Both the position numbers and the translations under genes were made by a program. A stretch of 64,000 nt of DNA, from positions 122,574-186,573 of the forward strand of contig JAHFUM010000001.1 of the NCBI GenBank assembly GCA_023265135.1, written 5' to 3'. The stretch's first letter is position 1. Each line of letters begins with the position of its first letter. Of this stretch, positions 53,816 through 63,978 are shown piece by piece. A model generated the notes under the pieces. It saw only the letters and a list, made by a program, of their open reading frames with translations, did no database searches and was not told the origin of the DNA. This stretch comes from Nitrosarchaeum sp. Lineage in GTDB: Archaea > Thermoproteota > Nitrososphaeria > Nitrososphaerales > Nitrosopumilaceae.

Positions 53816-55942
53816 TTATCTAACCTTACGTAACTCTGACTTTATGTTATCTGCGATGGTTGAACCAATTTTATCTATTTCTGCTAATTTATTTACAGGA
53901 ATCTTTGCTAAATCATCAAGAGTTTTTATTTCATGTTTGTAGAGTGATCTTGCCCTTATTCGTCCAATTCCCTTTACTTTAACTAAATCCAATAATTCTT
54001 CCCTAATACCATACACAATTCTTCTTCGTAGACTCTCTAATTCATCAAGTAAATCCACACGTTCAACATGTTTTGAAATTTCTCTAAGACAGTAAGATAA
54101 CCAATCTGCAGTCTCAACCATTCTATGTATGTCTCCAGACTCGATTCCAAGGCTATCAGAAAGGACCAATTCAGAAGATTCGGTAATCCAAGACTGCAAA
54201 GCTAGTAAACTTCTAGAGCAGTCATATTCAGATATTGGTGCTAAAAGCTCAGAAGAATGGTTCTCTATCATCAAACTTGCAGTTTCATAGTCTTTTTGTC
54301 TTAGGGAAAATTTAGGAAAAAACTCCTCACAATTTGAAATCAAGTGTAAAAATCCGAAAGTATGTATCCTCTCTTTTGATACATTTTCAATGGAATCTCT
54401 AAAGTAAGTTGCTGTTAGTGGATCGATGTAAAGCATAGAGGTCTTTTTTCCAAATTCTGTTGCAGCATATCTTTCACCTTTTTTAATAATTAAAAATGCG
54501 TTTGTAAGGAATCGCAATGAAATATCAATTGCAAATTTTATTGTTGCTTTTCGTGATTGTAATCCGCCTAATGTGTGCAAAAAGAAATCCAGAATCTCAT
54601 CTTTTTTAATTCCAGGATTTGTTACAATTACACTTAACACATGAGTTCTCAATGATTTATCATCTGTAATTTTTGATATGATTGGTTCAGGTTCTCCATG
54701 AACATAGTACTCCATAAGATCCTCACTGTTTCCATTTCCAACAATAATGGATTCTCCGTAATTATCATATTGTGGTCTTCCTGCTCTACCGCATAGTTGT
54801 TTATACTCCAAAACGCTGATTGGTCTATTTCCACCAACTTTTGCATTGTATCTGTTGATGTTGGATATTACAACTCTTCTTGCAGGAAGATTTACACCAG
54901 CAGCTAAAGTTGGGGTAGAAGACAATAATTTGATCGTTCCTTTGCGAAATTCAGTCTCTATTGTTTGCCTACAATTCTGATTTAGTCCAGCATGATGAAA
55001 TGCAACACCTTTTTTTATCAATATTGCAAGAGTCTTTACTAATTCAGTATGTTCATTGTCGGATAGAATTTTTTTTGAAATTTTTTCTAGGTCTTCTGAT
55101 TCCTTTTTTTCTAGAAATTGTGAGATGATGTCAGCTGCCTTTGTTGCAAGTGCTTTTGAACGAGTTCTAGTTTCTGCAAAAACTAAGGATTGGCCACCAT
55201 TTTTCACTGATTGAACGCCCAAGTCAACAGGAATTCCACAAATGCTAGGCTCAATTTGAAATTTGTTGCCATTATTCATAATTACTTCACCACCGTCATA
55301 CACACCTTCAGAAAGTGGAACCGGTCGCCAGTTATTTTTTACAAGTGTACAATCAAGCCAATTTGCGATATCATTAGCATTTGTTATTGTGGCACTAAGA
55401 CCTACAATTTGCGGTGTAGGTGCTAATAGTTTTAGTTTTGTTAAGATCATCTCCAATGTAGGCCCCCTGCTTTCATCACCAATAAGATGAATTTCATCGG
55501 CGATTACTAACCCGATATCATCAATCCATTCTGCTCCATGTCTAATTATAGAATCCATTTTTTCATTTGTTAAAACAAGCACGTTGTTTTTTTCAAGATT
55601 TTTTTCAATATTTTCAAAATCACCAGTAGAAATAGATACCTTGATTTTTTTCCCCAATTCAACTTTTTCCAGTTTTTTAAATTCGGTAAATTTTTCAGCA
55701 GCTAATGCCCTCAGAGGACTAAGGTAGATTACCTTACCATTGTTTTTTGAAAGATAATTAATTATTGCAAGTATTGCTGTAAGGGTTTTTCCACTTGCAG
55801 TAGGTGCAGAAACTAGTATACTTTTTCCATCAAGCAAACCAGCATCAATGCAATCAACTTGAGGAGGATATAATTTAGAAAATCCTTCAGACAATAGAAA
55901 ATCAATTGCAGTTTTAGGAAGTTTTAGTTTTTCTATTTTCAT
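53816..55942 (-). CDS. hel308: Hel308-type DNA helicase (SKI2-like, SF2)
   Basis: 708 residues. Walker A APTASGKT, DEIH box (ADEIHLIGD), motif III SATITNANDIANWL, motif VI QLCGRAGRP; ratchet and winged-helix parts follow, with a C-terminal helix-hairpin-helix VKVKGIGRIRARSLYK. Hel308 unwinds lagging-strand DNA at stalled forks. It overlaps MCM by 4 bp and directly precedes the GPT gene. Confidence 0.93.
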   Translation of the reverse strand: MKIEKLKLPKTAIDFLLSEGFSKLYPPQVDCIDAGLLDGKSILVSAPTASGKTLTAILAIINYLSKNNGKVIYLSPLRALAAEKFTEFKKLEKVELGKKIKVSISTGDFENIEKNLEKNNVLVLTNEKMDSIIRHGAEWIDDIGLVIADEIHLIGDESRGPTLEMILTKLKLLAPTPQIVGLSATITNANDIANWLDCTLVKNNWRPVPLSEGVYDGGEVIMNNGNKFQIEPSICGIPVDLGVQSVKNGGQSLVFAETRTRSKALATKAADIISQFLEKKESEDLEKISKKILSDNEHTELVKTLAILIKKGVAFHHAGLNQNCRQTIETEFRKGTIKLLSSTPTLAAGVNLPARRVVISNINRYNAKVGGNRPISVLEYKQLCGRAGRPQYDNYGESIIVGNGNSEDLMEYYVHGEPEPIISKITDDKSLRTHVLSVIVTNPGIKKDEILDFFLHTLGGLQSRKATIKFAIDISLRFLTNAFLIIKKGERYAATEFGKKTSMLYIDPLTATYFRDSIENVSKERIHTFGFLHLISNCEEFFPKFSLRQKDYETASLMIENHSSELLAPISEYDCSRSLLALQSWITESSELVLSDSLGIESGDIHRMVETADWLSYCLREISKHVERVDLLDELESLRRRIVYGIREELLDLVKVKGIGRIRARSLYKHEIKTLDDLAKIPVNKLAEIDKIGSTIADNIKSELRKVR

Positions 55943-58026
55943 ACTCGGTTATAATGACCGGGTTTTGATTCATAAATAGATGCTTCGCGAAGCATTCTTC
56001 TTACATAGTTTCGTGCTTCTTCCTCAGTGAACTTTTCTGTTTTTTCTAGTTCTTTTACAAATGCTCTTTCTTCCACTGCAACTTTATTGTCACCTTCCAT
56101 TGATTTTAGAATATCCATGAATAATTGCATCTTTGATACTTCACTTCTAGGTCTTCCTTGTAAAACTCCGAGGTCTACTTTGCCGGTATTAACATCTACA
56201 CCTGCATCTTGAAGCATGCTTTGAATTAGAAATATTGCTCGTTCTGCATCTTCTTCTTCTACTTTGTCTTTCATGAGTAATCTTGCTCGAGCAGTTGAAA
56301 GTCGAATAATACCTTCCAACTGCCTAGGGGTGACAGTTATCATTTCTTCAGACTCTACATTTCTCATTTGGAGATAGTATTCCAGAATCTTTTCTTCTGC
56401 TTCTTTTGTCAAATCAGGACTAGATCTTTTAGCATATGAAAGATATTTTGTTAAAGTATCCACGTCAATTACAGAACGTTTGTCTGTTCCCTGAGGTGTG
56501 TGTAATTCAATTATGTGTCTTGCAATTTTTTCATCTTTTTCTCTTCCTGGAATATCGCGTACTACAAAAATCAAGTCAAATCTGGTCAATAATGGAATTG
56601 GTAAGTTTACATTTTCTGTGATGTTTTTGAATGGATCATATTTTCCATACATAGGGTTTGCAGCTGCTAAGATTGATGTTCGTGCATTTAGTGTAGCAAC
56701 AATACCACCTTTTGCAATGCTTGCAGATTGCTGCTCCATTACTTCGTGCAATGCACTTCTGTCTTCGGGTTTCATTTTGTCAAACTCATCAATACATACA
56801 AGACCCTGATCACCAAGAACAACAGCACCTGCCTCTAACATCATAATTCCTGTTTTATCACGAACTACGGCTGCTGTAAGACCTGCTGCAGTTGAACCTC
56901 TACCTGATGTATATAATCCTCTTGGCGCTATTCTTGCACAAAATTTTAACATCTCACTTTTTGCTGTACCAGGATCACCAACAAGAAATACATTGATGTC
57001 ACCTCTAATCTTACTACCATCCCCAAGTAATCTTTGTGTTGAACCAACAATCAATAACAAAATAGCTTCTTTGATTAGAGATTGTCCTTGAATGTGAGGT
57101 GCAAAAGAATCAATGAGTCTCTGATAAACGTTAGGACTTTGAGAGAGAGTTTTGATCATTTTTTCATCTTCTGGAGAGACTTCTTCTCGTTCTATTTTTC
57201 GGGAAGTTTTAGAACCTCTTCCTCCTAAAAACTCAATATTATTTCCTTCAATTCGTAATCGATATAATCCACTGTGTCCTCTAGTGATTCCAGCAATAGA
57301 TTCTTGCTCTACTCTTACTATTCCTGTGAGAATTATTCTATCTCCTGGCCTTGCATTATCTACTAGATCCTGTCTAATTGTTACATCAATGTAGTGAGGT
57401 AATTGCCCTGGTGGAAGATCTTCAGGAAGCTCTTGCAATCTAAGAATTTGAAAGTCTATGAATTTGCTAGCTTCAGGTTTTAATTCAAAATCTCTGTGCT
57501 TGCAACTTGGATTATCACATACTACTGGAATTTTTACATCCATTCCCTTTAGCTGAATTACTTTTGTTTGATGCTCATCAGGACATACAAATACAAGTTC
57601 TTTTGCTAGTGGTTTTACTTCTGATGCTCTAACTACCATACCCGAAACGCTTGTAATATTTCCAATGGTTTCAGCATTGATTTGTCTTAGACTTCTTTGA
57701 AGAGGATAATTTACAAGCCTTACCCGAACTTCATCTTTAATTTTTTCAGCATAATCAGGGAATCTTGTTTGAAGTGCTTCTTTGATTGCCCTTGAAAATG
57801 CAGTTAAAATTCTATCCGGATCTGTTGAGAAAATAATTTCAATTTCGGGTTCTATTACAAGATCATTATAATCAACAATGATGAATTTTGCATTCTTTGG
57901 CATCATTTCATCTATTTGTTCTACATACTTGTAACTGCCAGATTTATCTTTGAATCGAGTTAGAAAATCTTTTACTTTATCAGACAATGCAGATTCAGTA
58001 AAAGTACTAGTTTGAACTTTGCTCAC
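55939..58026 (-). CDS. mcm: MCM replicative helicase
   Basis: 695 residues. N-terminal zinc site FVCPDEHQTKV with CDNPSCKHRDF (C-x3-H and C-x4-C), Walker A GDPGTAKSEM, Walker B VCIDEFDKM, arginine-finger LLTRFDLIF, and a winged helix at the end. It is the hexameric 3'-5' helicase of the replication fork. It overlaps GINS by 20 bp and Hel308 by 4 bp. A single MCM is usual in this phylum. Confidence 0.96.
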   Translation of the reverse strand: MSKVQTSTFTESALSDKVKDFLTRFKDKSGSYKYVEQIDEMMPKNAKFIIVDYNDLVIEPEIEIIFSTDPDRILTAFSRAIKEALQTRFPDYAEKIKDEVRVRLVNYPLQRSLRQINAETIGNITSVSGMVVRASEVKPLAKELVFVCPDEHQTKVIQLKGMDVKIPVVCDNPSCKHRDFELKPEASKFIDFQILRLQELPEDLPPGQLPHYIDVTIRQDLVDNARPGDRIILTGIVRVEQESIAGITRGHSGLYRLRIEGNNIEFLGGRGSKTSRKIEREEVSPEDEKMIKTLSQSPNVYQRLIDSFAPHIQGQSLIKEAILLLIVGSTQRLLGDGSKIRGDINVFLVGDPGTAKSEMLKFCARIAPRGLYTSGRGSTAAGLTAAVVRDKTGIMMLEAGAVVLGDQGLVCIDEFDKMKPEDRSALHEVMEQQSASIAKGGIVATLNARTSILAAANPMYGKYDPFKNITENVNLPIPLLTRFDLIFVVRDIPGREKDEKIARHIIELHTPQGTDKRSVIDVDTLTKYLSYAKRSSPDLTKEAEEKILEYYLQMRNVESEEMITVTPRQLEGIIRLSTARARLLMKDKVEEEDAERAIFLIQSMLQDAGVDVNTGKVDLGVLQGRPRSEVSKMQLFMDILKSMEGDNKVAVEERAFVKELEKTEKFTEEEARNYVRRMLREASIYESKPGHYNRV

Positions 58027-58540
58027 TTAGATCTCCTCTGATTTGTTTTTCAAATTCTATACTATTATCGTGGATTGTTTTAAAGAAAATTTTTTCTTCA
58101 ACTGTTAATTTGCCATATAATTCAGAATTAAGTTTTGTAGAATCTGCAAGCTTTACAAGTTTTCCTCTTCTCATCCTAAATAACTCCAACATGATGCTTT
58201 CTACATGATTAAAGTCATCACGATTCAAATTTTTTATTGATTCTTTTAGTTTGATGTAAAAATGAGGATCTAGTGTAGACATTTGGTATTCACCAACCAT
58301 TTTTTCCTTTGATAATGCTTGTTTAAGCTCTGTAATCATATCTGGAGTTTCAAGTGTTGCAAGTTTATGCTGGGATAGAATTTTTCCTATCCATTGAGGC
58401 AGATTCAAAACCTCGCCTTGGGTGCCAATGATTTTAACGCCTGCTACATTGAATTTAATATCATGATTTATTGTAACTTTAGCGTCTTTTAGGCCATATC
58501 CAATGGAATGTAGTTTTTCTATCTTTTCAATTTCCATCAT
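58007..58540 (-). CDS. GINS complex subunit, Gins23-like
   Basis: 177 residues. The order is B domain first (VLNLPQWIGKILSQHKLATLE near 45) and helical A domain second (ending LELFRMRRGKLVKLA), as in Gins23; Gins51 has A before B. GINS bridges MCM and other replisome parts. It heads the MCM-Hel308-GPT operon and is divergent from RFC-S, with a 98-base promoter gap. The subunit type rests on domain order seen by eye. Confidence 0.8.
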   Translation of the reverse strand: MMEIEKIEKLHSIGYGLKDAKVTINHDIKFNVAGVKIIGTQGEVLNLPQWIGKILSQHKLATLETPDMITELKQALSKEKMVGEYQMSTLDPHFYIKLKESIKNLNRDDFNHVESIMLELFRMRRGKLVKLADSTKLNSELYGKLTVEEKIFFKTIHDNSIEFEKQIRGDLSEQSSN

Positions 58541-58638
58541 GAGATCACTACTCCTCCATAAGATCCTGATGTAATGGATCGATCAATTCTGTTCACTATT
58601 TTGTTAGATCAATTGATCCTATTAATTTCGATTTATTA

Positions 58639-59613
58639 GTGGGAAATAGACCAGAAGATCACATGTTATCAACAGGCATGTGGGTGGAAAAATATCGCCC
58701 ATCCAAGCTTTCAGAGATTGTAAATCAAACAGAAATTATTGGTAGCCTAGAGGCTTTGATAAAAGACCCAACTGATATGCCACATCTAATGTTTTCTGGC
58801 TCTGCGGGTGTCGGTAAGACAACTACTGCTTTGTGTATAGCTAGACAGATTCTAGGAGAAAATTCCAAAGATTACACTCTTGAGCTAAATGCATCAGATG
58901 AAAGAGGCATAGGCATGGTTAGAGAAAAAGTAAAGAAATTTTCAAGATATGCAGGAATGGTGGATGTTCCATTTAAGATAATTATTTTAGATGAGGCAGA
59001 TGAGATGACTTCTGATGCACAAACTGCCCTTAGACGAATTATAGAAGATACTGCAAAATATTGTAGATTCATACTAATTGCAAATAACATCTCAAAAATT
59101 ATTGAGCCTATTCAAAGCAGATGTGCTACCTTCAAGTTCACATCCATTCCTGAAGAAGATATGATTAATCATCTAGAAAATATATCTAAAAAAGAGAAAG
59201 TAAAAGTTGATAGAAAAGGGCTGAAGGCAATTTATGATTATTCTGAAGGGGATCTTAGACATGCCATTAATCTGATGCAGGCAACTGCAAGTATAGGAGA
59301 TATTTCAGAAGATAATGTAAAGGCATCTGCAGGACTGACAAAAACTAGTGATGTTGATAATGTTCTAAAAATGGCATTGTCTGGAAAAATAATAGATGCC
59401 AGAGAAAAAATGATTGAGTTAATCAAAGTTTATGGAATGTCAGAATCAGATTTTCTAAAGTATCTAAATTATGCAGTGTTCAAAACAAAACATGAAAGAT
59501 TATCAGAGATTTTAGAAGTGATTGCAAAATATGATTATAGAATTTTAGTTGGTGCAAATCCTGAAATTCAGTTATCAGCCCTATTAGCAGAATTAGGTAA
59601 ATTAGAAAAGTAA
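58639..59613 (+). CDS. rfcS: Replication factor C small subunit
   Basis: 324 residues. VEKYRPSKLSEIVNQTEI, Walker A GSAGVGKTT, Walker B LDEADEMTSDAQ, SRC motif IQSRCATFKF. Four copies with one RFC-L form the clamp loader. Start GTG 58639 (an ATG lies at 58663). The 3' end is three bases from tRNA-Ser on the other strand. Divergent from the GINS-MCM operon, so all fork genes are co-located. Confidence 0.96.
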   Translation: MGNRPEDHMLSTGMWVEKYRPSKLSEIVNQTEIIGSLEALIKDPTDMPHLMFSGSAGVGKTTTALCIARQILGENSKDYTLELNASDERGIGMVREKVKKFSRYAGMVDVPFKIIILDEADEMTSDAQTALRRIIEDTAKYCRFILIANNISKIIEPIQSRCATFKFTSIPEEDMINHLENISKKEKVKVDRKGLKAIYDYSEGDLRHAINLMQATASIGDISEDNVKASAGLTKTSDVDNVLKMALSGKIIDAREKMIELIKVYGMSESDFLKYLNYAVFKTKHERLSEILEVIAKYDYRILVGANPEIQLSALLAELGKLEK

Positions 59614-59616
59614 AAA

Positions 59617-59700
59617 CGCAGAGAGAGGGATTTGAACCCCCGGGTGCTTGCGCACACAGGCTCTCAAGGCCCGCGCCCTACCGAGCTAGGCGACCTCTGC
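59617..59700 (-). tRNA. tRNA-Ser (TGA), class II
   Basis: 84 bases with a long variable arm (GTGC-GCAA-GCAC). Acceptor GCAGAGG/TCTCTGC, discriminator G, anticodon loop CTTGAGA on CGGGC/GCCTG giving TGA. The T arm is GGGGG-TTCAAAT-CCCTC. The long arm and G73 are serine identity features in archaea. Confidence 0.92.
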
Positions 59701-59785
59701 AAAAATTGATGGATAACAGTGATTAAAATTTGTTGAGGATGAACATACTGAATTTTAGAAAAATAAGAAAAAGGAAAGTAATTCT

Positions 59786-60328
59786 TTAATCGTGTGCGTG
59801 GGGATTACCACTACCAGTCATTTTGACAAATGTACCGGCTGCTTTCTCATGCCATTCCAAGTTTGCTTGTTCAATTCGAATAGCTCCTGTAGGACATATT
59901 TCTTGGCAAGCCATGCAAATGGTACAATCATGTTCTCGAATTGGTTGTGATTTATCAGTGAGATCTAATCGTTCATTTTGTTCAGTTTTTCCAGTTCCTG
60001 CAAAAACTTTACCAATTACATCTTTAGCTGGAATGTCTTGTTCGGTTCTGTACCACTGGAATGTTTGAACTGGACATACACTCATGCATGAGCCAGCTGC
60101 AATACAAGAATCCCAATCAACTGCGACAGTTGTACCATGAATACCGAGAGGAACCTGTTCTTCTCCTCTGGCTTCATATGCTGCCTTTACATCCTCATTT
60201 GAGAATGCTGCACCTTCTGAATTTCCTTTGCCCCAAATCCAGTGAAAATTTGTACCATCACCATGGCTGGTTTTTCCTACTGGTTTTTCGTTGTGACAAA
60301 AATCTTCTGGTATTACTAAATCGACCAT
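59786..60328 (-). CDS. Zinc-type dicluster ferredoxin, copy 1
   Basis: 180 residues. Two 4Fe-4S motifs: CIAAGSCMSVCPVQ and CTICMACQEICPTG. The sequence [16 protein letters not shown] and FQWYRT, then the linker, match the Sulfolobus zinc ferredoxin pattern. The N-terminal extension has His at 12 (FCHN), in TSHGD and in NFHWIWG, so a zinc site is plausible. It carries low-potential electrons, perhaps to complex I. Paralogue at 60480-61001. Leaderless promoter; see the operator feature. Confidence 0.88.
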   Translation of the reverse strand: MVDLVIPEDFCHNEKPVGKTSHGDGTNFHWIWGKGNSEGAAFSNEDVKAAYEARGEEQVPLGIHGTTVAVDWDSCIAAGSCMSVCPVQTFQWYRTEQDIPAKDVIGKVFAGTGKTEQNERLDLTDKSQPIREHDCTICMACQEICPTGAIRIEQANLEWHEKAAGTFVKMTGSGNPHAHD

Positions 60329-60344
60329 AAACGAATACTATCGG

Positions 60345-60382
60345 AATATTATTTAAAGCTAGACAAAATTAGTTGTAACTAA
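60345..60382 (-). promoter_or_regulatory. Ferredoxin-1 promoter: TATA box plus 14-bp palindrome
   Basis: On the minus strand, TTTAAATAATATT lies at 60357-60345, centred about 24 bases before the ATG at 60328. Just upstream is TTAGTT-AC-AACTAA (60369-60382), a 6-2-6 palindrome. The same arrangement precedes the second ferredoxin, so this is a probable operator. Confidence 0.65.
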
Positions 60383-60479
60383 TTTAGAATTGATCTCAAT
60401 TCACAGTCATGTTTTAGGTAGAAGTATGGTTATAATTTATAAAAGAAAATAATTTGAATTATTAAATTAGGAATAATTA

Positions 60480-61056
<577 letters not shown>

Positions 61057-61139
61057 ATGTAACTACAATAAAAGATCTATGCTTGGATTAAATTTGAAAT
61101 TTCCTTACGTTCATATCGTTTAAAGTTCAATTACAACGA

Positions 61140-61805
61140 ATGGACATTATCAAATTTGATGTTTACAGAGGACCAAACATTGGAATTTACATAAATACAA
61201 ATGATGACTTTGTTTTGCTTCCTATGGGTTTTGCCCAAACTAAAGCAGAAAAACTTGCAGAATATCTAAAGACTCAAGTTGTATATTCTTCAGTTGCAAA
61301 TACTCGTCTTTTAGGAGCATTAATGGTAATGAATAACAAAGGAATTTTGCTTCCAAAAACTGCGTATATGGATGAATATGATTTTCTAAAAAAAGAAACT
61401 AAAATGGAGATTGGGGTATTGGATTCAAAGTATACAGCATTGGGAAATGTAATTTGTGCAAATGATAAAGGAGCTATTGTATCACCATGGCTATCAAAAG
61501 AAGACTGTAAGACAATAGAGCAAGTATTAGGAGTAGAAGTTTTACAGAAAAGAATTGCAGGATTTAATCAAACAGGAGCAGTAATGGTCGCAAACAATTC
61601 AGGGGCTGCAATACATCCAGAAGCTGATGAAGAAGACATGAAGATATTTGCAAATATAATGGGTGTAAAAATAGAGCCTACAACCATTAATAATGGAATC
61701 CCGTATGTCATGTCTGGAATTTTAGTAAATAATCATACAGTAGTAGTTGGATCCATGACAAGTGGTCCTGAAATTATGATGCTAACTAGAGCTTTTCTAA
61801 ATTAA
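61140..61805 (+). CDS. eif6: Translation initiation factor aIF6
   Basis: 221 residues with five repeats of the pentein-like fold (GPNIGIYINTNDDFVLLP and similar). The sequence GNVICANDKGAIVSPWLS is the family's middle-repeat signature. aIF6 binds the large ribosomal subunit and blocks premature joining. ATG 61140 is divergent from ferredoxin 2, sharing the 138-base gap. 3' end overlaps HisS by 20 bp. Confidence 0.95.
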   Translation: MDIIKFDVYRGPNIGIYINTNDDFVLLPMGFAQTKAEKLAEYLKTQVVYSSVANTRLLGALMVMNNKGILLPKTAYMDEYDFLKKETKMEIGVLDSKYTALGNVICANDKGAIVSPWLSKEDCKTIEQVLGVEVLQKRIAGFNQTGAVMVANNSGAAIHPEADEEDMKIFANIMGVKIEPTTINNGIPYVMSGILVNNHTVVVGSMTSGPEIMMLTRAFLN

Positions 61806-63066
61806 GAACGGAATTTGGATCATCCGTAAGCTTTTCAATCTCAATTTCTGATTCAGTTCCATCCTGCATATTTCTTAATACGACTTTACTTTGTTCTAGT
61901 TCTTTTGGAGCTACTATAATACAATATTTTGATTCAGATGCTTGTACAATTTGTTTTTTTAGATTTTTTCCAGATAGATCAACATCGGTTGGAATGTTGT
62001 TTAGTCTAAGTAAGGATGCAATGCTCATTGCAACTTTTTGCATCTCTTCATTAATGTACAAAACTGAAACTCTAGATTGTTTTGGTTCTGCTATTATTCC
62101 TTGTTCTTGCATTGTAAGAATAATTCTCTCTACTCCACCTGCAACACCTGAAGCTCCAATATCTTCCCGTCCAAATGCTTTTGTTAGAGAATCATATCTC
62201 CCTCCACCAGCTAAAGCGCCAAGAGTTGAATTTTTGTCAAATATTTCAAATACAATTCCGGAGTAGTAATCCAGTCCCCTAACTATACCAAAATTTATGC
62301 GTGTATTTACAACACCTCTGTTTTCTAGTGAGTCTACTAGTTGTTTTATCTCATTCCATGATTGTAATTCTGATGTATCAAGTTTTGATTCGACTTCAGG
62401 TATAGTTCCTTTGACTTGTGAAAACTCTAGAATTTTTTCTAGTTTTACCATATCATATCTGTCTTTAAATTCATTTAGAATTTCTTGCTTTGATTTTTTT
62501 TGTATCTTGTCAATTGCTCTTAACATATCGCCAACAAGTTTTGGATCTTTTGAGTCAAATGTTTTGTTGATAAAAGATTCAACTAGATTTCGGTGGTTGA
62601 TGTCTATTGTGATATCTTTGAGTAGTAAGGAATCAAATAGTCTGGATGTGAATTCAATAATTTCAGCTTCTGATTCTAGTCCTGGTTTTCCATAAATCTC
62701 TATATCCCACTGGTGAAAGTAGCGATATCGCCCCTTTTGTGGTTCGTCGTATCTAAACACTCCGCCAAATGCTGAGATTTTTGCAGGTAGTCTAATTGAT
62801 TTTTGTCCAGTTGCATATCTTGTCAACCCCATAGTAAAATCAAATCGTAGTGCTACTTCTCTATCTCCTTTGTCTTTGAAATAATAGATTTCATCTCTAA
62901 TTGCAGATCCTGACTTTGTTTCTAATACCGATAAGAGCTCAATAGGAGATGGATCCATAAATGAAAATCCATATAGATTTGATAATTTTTTAAAATGACT
63001 TCTAATGTGTTCGATGTTTGCGTTTTCTTTATCTTCAAAATCTTTCATTCCACGTGGCAATTCCAA
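61786..63066 (-). CDS. hisS: Histidyl-tRNA synthetase
   Basis: 426 residues, class II synthetase. Motif 2 region FRYDEPQKGRYRYFHQWDIEIYG, histidine-binding RGLDYYSGIVFEIF, motif 3 GGGRYDSL and GVAGGVERII, and a C-terminal anticodon domain from about 330. It charges tRNA-His, which is also in this window (594-666). The last 20 bases overlap aIF6 on the other strand. Confidence 0.95.
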   Translation of the reverse strand: MELPRGMKDFEDKENANIEHIRSHFKKLSNLYGFSFMDPSPIELLSVLETKSGSAIRDEIYYFKDKGDREVALRFDFTMGLTRYATGQKSIRLPAKISAFGGVFRYDEPQKGRYRYFHQWDIEIYGKPGLESEAEIIEFTSRLFDSLLLKDITIDINHRNLVESFINKTFDSKDPKLVGDMLRAIDKIQKKSKQEILNEFKDRYDMVKLEKILEFSQVKGTIPEVESKLDTSELQSWNEIKQLVDSLENRGVVNTRINFGIVRGLDYYSGIVFEIFDKNSTLGALAGGGRYDSLTKAFGREDIGASGVAGGVERIILTMQEQGIIAEPKQSRVSVLYINEEMQKVAMSIASLLRLNNIPTDVDLSGKNLKKQIVQASESKYCIIVAPKELEQSKVVLRNMQDGTESEIEIEKLTDDPNSVLNLEKL

Positions 63067-63230
63067 TATGATTTCGTTGTTAATGGTATGAATTTAGATA
63101 TTTCTGTAATAACTATGCCAAACTATGTCATTTTTTGAAAATTGATTTAGATTATATCTTTTTTATGAGGTAATTCTATTCCCACGTCATTTTCCAATAT
63201 ACAAAATTTGTATGGTTAGTAGATGATCTC

Positions 63231-63263
63231 AAATAAACATAGGATGTGACAAGTTACTTATGA
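63231..63263 (+). other. Promoter-like copy matching the region before the TGRGTG gene
   Basis: The 22 bases AAATAAACATAGGATGTGACAA match 19 of 22 in AAATAAATATAAGATGTGATAA (2924-2945). An ATG follows at nearly the same distance (29 against 30 bases), but its frame stops after two codons. It looks like the relic of a duplicated promoter, with the gene lost. Confidence 0.35.
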
Positions 63264-63385
63264 TTTAATAGAACGGATCAATATATTCATAATAAGATTA
63301 TAAATTCACCAAAACTTATTTTGTAATATTTTAAAAGTAGAAAATATCTAATGCTTTATATTATAATATTAATTTCATAGCTGTT

Positions 63386-63446
63386 ACATAAGGAAGATAT
63401 CATTTCAATTAATCGCAAATTCCTTGACGAGTCATCTTCCTTATGT
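63386..63446. repeat. 13-bp perfect inverted repeat, 35-base loop
   Basis: Arms ACATAAGGAAGAT (63386-63398) and its exact complement at 63434-63446. Two more wobble pairs can extend the outside. The arm is not AT-only, unlike background, so chance is less likely. Possible small structured RNA or element end; no C/D boxes are seen on either strand. Confidence 0.4.
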
Positions 63447-63561
63447 GGAACTTTATAATGAAATGGAATACATGAAGTTGTATGACTTGTTCTAATTAGT
63501 AAAGACTAGAATAGATCAAAGACCATCTAAATTAATAATTAGCAAGATTTCAAAAGTATAG

Positions 63562-63978
63562 TTGAGTTACAAGTTTTTAGAACATGCAACAGATGCATTC
63601 ATTGAAGTGACTGCAAAAGATCTCAAAGAGGCATTTTTGGTCACCGCTAATGCAGTGATTAATCTTACACTAGAACAAGACAAAGTAGAAGAAAGGGATC
63701 AAAAAGAGATTGTTGCACAAGGAAAAGATCTTAGATATTTATTATTTAGTTGGATAGAAGAGGTAACTTTTGTCTTAATCACAGAAGGTTTTGCAATAAA
63801 AAGAATAGAACTAGAAATTCAAGAAAACAAAGGCTACAAAATAATTGCCAAAGCGTATGGCGAACCGCTTGATTTTTTAAAACATAATTTCAAAGTGGAG
63901 ATCAAAGCTCCCACATTTTATGAGATGAAAATTGAGCAAAATAATGGAGTGTTTATGAGATTTTTACTTGATCTATGA
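63562..63978 (+). CDS. Archease
   Basis: 138 residues. The start YKFLEHATDAFIEVTAKDLKEAF fits the archease (DUF101) family, with the conserved EHxxD metal-site residues, then LLFSWIEEVTFVL and a C-terminal strand pair ending FMRFLLDL. Archease stimulates the RtcB RNA ligase used in tRNA splicing, which this window's tRNA-Glu intron would need. RtcB is not in the window. Start is TTG 63562, with the TATA box about 27 bases upstream. Confidence 0.92.
   Translation: MSYKFLEHATDAFIEVTAKDLKEAFLVTANAVINLTLEQDKVEERDQKEIVAQGKDLRYLLFSWIEEVTFVLITEGFAIKRIELEIQENKGYKIIAKAYGEPLDFLKHNFKVEIKAPTFYEMKIEQNNGVFMRFLLDL

Larger units (their letters stand above)
63067..63561. other. 495-base non-coding gap before the archease gene
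   Basis: No frame longer than a few tens of codons. It contains a copy of the promoter seen before the TGRGTG-repeat gene (63231-63252), a 13-bp inverted repeat (63386-63446), a palindrome related to the ferredoxin operator (63496-63509) and the archease promoter (AAATTAATAATT, about 27 bases before TTG 63562). Confidence 0.6.
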
